Assembly (NCBI RefSeq): GCF_028553745.1
Contig: NZ_CP067129.1
Coordinates: 974,501-1,038,500, forward strand
Length of the DNA: 64,000 nt
Direction of reading: 5' to 3'
From: Paracoccus seriniphilus
Lineage (GTDB): Bacteria > Pseudomonadota > Alphaproteobacteria > Rhodobacterales > Rhodobacteraceae
In this document: piece by piece, positions 63,512-64,000 of the stretch
How the letters are laid out: each line of letters opens with the position of its first letter
Position numbering within the stretch: the first letter of the stretch is position 1
Program-made: the position numbers and the translations under genes
Notes under the pieces: generated by a model
Databases searched by the model: none
Told to the model about the DNA's origin: nothing
Seen by the model: the letters and a program-made list of their open reading frames with translations, nothing else

Positions 63512-64000
63512 TCAGGGTCGCAGAGTCTGCACGGTCACATAACCCAGCGCCGGTCCGATCCACTGCCGCGAGACAGTGATCTGGCCGCCCTGACGGATAT
63601 AGCTGTTCTGGAAGCCCGTGCCGTGACCGTGGCAGTCTTCCACCGTCACACCGGGTTTGGGGCCCGCGCCCACAGTGCAGGTAAACTGCAGCGGCCGTTC
63701 CTTGCCGTCTCCGGCAAAATAGCGCATTACCCGCTGTGCGCTGCCCGAGCGGCCTGAACGGATCAGCGCCTCGGTCTGCGGCTCGGCGACGGAGAGGTCG
63801 TGGCCCAGCCCGCGCGTGCCTATCAGAATGCCATTGCGCATGATCAGCGCCTCTTCCGAGGGTGTCATATAGGTGCGCATGCTGCCATTCTGCCCGGTCA
63901 GCGCCATGATCTGCGTCTTGCCCAGCCCCTCGAAGCCGACCTGAATCAGCGGGCCCGGGTTGACGCGCAGGGCTTCGGCTGCCGCCTCTTGCGGGGTTTT
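63512..64000 (-). CDS. YjbF/GfcB family polysaccharide-export lipoprotein, 3' part
   Basis: The frame runs off the window end; 162 codons and the stop are visible. Family blocks RTYMTPSEEALIMRNGILIGTRGLG, a conserved Cys-containing CTVGAG, EDCHGHGTGFQNSYIRQGGQITVSRQWIGPALGYV and the terminal QTLRP. Members are outer-membrane lipoproteins of exopolysaccharide or group 4 capsule loci. The N-terminal lipobox is outside the window. An ATG at 63907 is internal; coding continues upstream of it to the window edge. Confidence 0.85.
   Translation of the reverse strand, partial: KTPQEAAAEALRVNPGPLIQVGFEGLGKTQIMALTGQNGSMRTYMTPSEEALIMRNGILIGTRGLGHDLSVAEPQTEALIRSGRSGSAQRVMRYFAGDGKERPLQFTCTVGAGPKPGVTVEDCHGHGTGFQNSYIRQGGQITVSRQWIGPALGYVTVQTLRP

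Overview
The window is high-GC, densely coded chromosomal DNA from an alphaproteobacterium of the Rhodobacterales, most like Paracoccus or Rhodobacter. The evidence is a complete Rhodobacter-type gene transfer agent (GTA) cluster between mltG and cysE, an imuA-imuB-dnaE2 mutagenesis cassette, a Hint-domain protein of the type common in this order, and short tightly packed operons with ATGA overlaps. There is no rRNA, no CRISPR array and no transposase. Names come from reading motifs and gene order; no database search was run.

Layout. 1-2241: end of fabF, mltG and a helical small protein. 2242-2556: GTA leader with repeated GTTGCGCAG boxes, a promoter-like sequence and a terminator-like hairpin. 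2557-17328: GTA genes g1 to g15 plus a DUF2793 gene, encoding terminase, portal, protease, capsid, connectors, tail and baseplate. 17407-24195: cysE, pyrD and a DUF952 gene (minus), a secreted 5'-nucleotidase, an ABC-F ATPase and a MipA-type outer membrane protein. 24344-30556: branched-chain/aromatic-type ABC importer (SBP, two permeases, two ATPases) co-directional with a cupin and a flavin monooxygenase, followed by tRNA-Arg(CCG). 31047-36797: siderophore ABC importer and TonB-dependent receptor.

36807-42056 (minus): dnaE2, imuB, imuA. 42171-43193 (minus): a distinctly AT-richer sulfotransferase-like gene. 43489-51778: two divergent units around an IclR regulator. Leftward are thiolase, acyl-CoA synthetase and a tandem PPC/DUF296 protein; rightward are a TRAP transporter (P, Q, M) and a short-chain dehydrogenase. 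51835-57442: Hint-domain protein, nitroreductase, TM2 protein, pheT, tRNA-Gly(TCC). 57534-59656: tadA, an RluB-type pseudouridine synthase with a long Arg/Gly-rich tail, and hemP. 59760-62951: znuA divergent from zur-znuC-znuB. 63150-64000: a small exported acidic protein and the 3' part of a YjbF-family gene.

The window is dominated by transport linked to metabolism: three importers of organic solutes or siderophores and one zinc system, each next to its likely regulator, receptor or first enzymes. The most interesting parts are the regulatory layout of the GTA operon (boxes, leader hairpin and a perfect terminator between g2 and g3), the uncharacterised TRAP/CoA-ligase/thiolase/DUF296 module with a clear candidate IclR operator, and the uncharacterised ABC/cupin/flavin monooxygenase unit.
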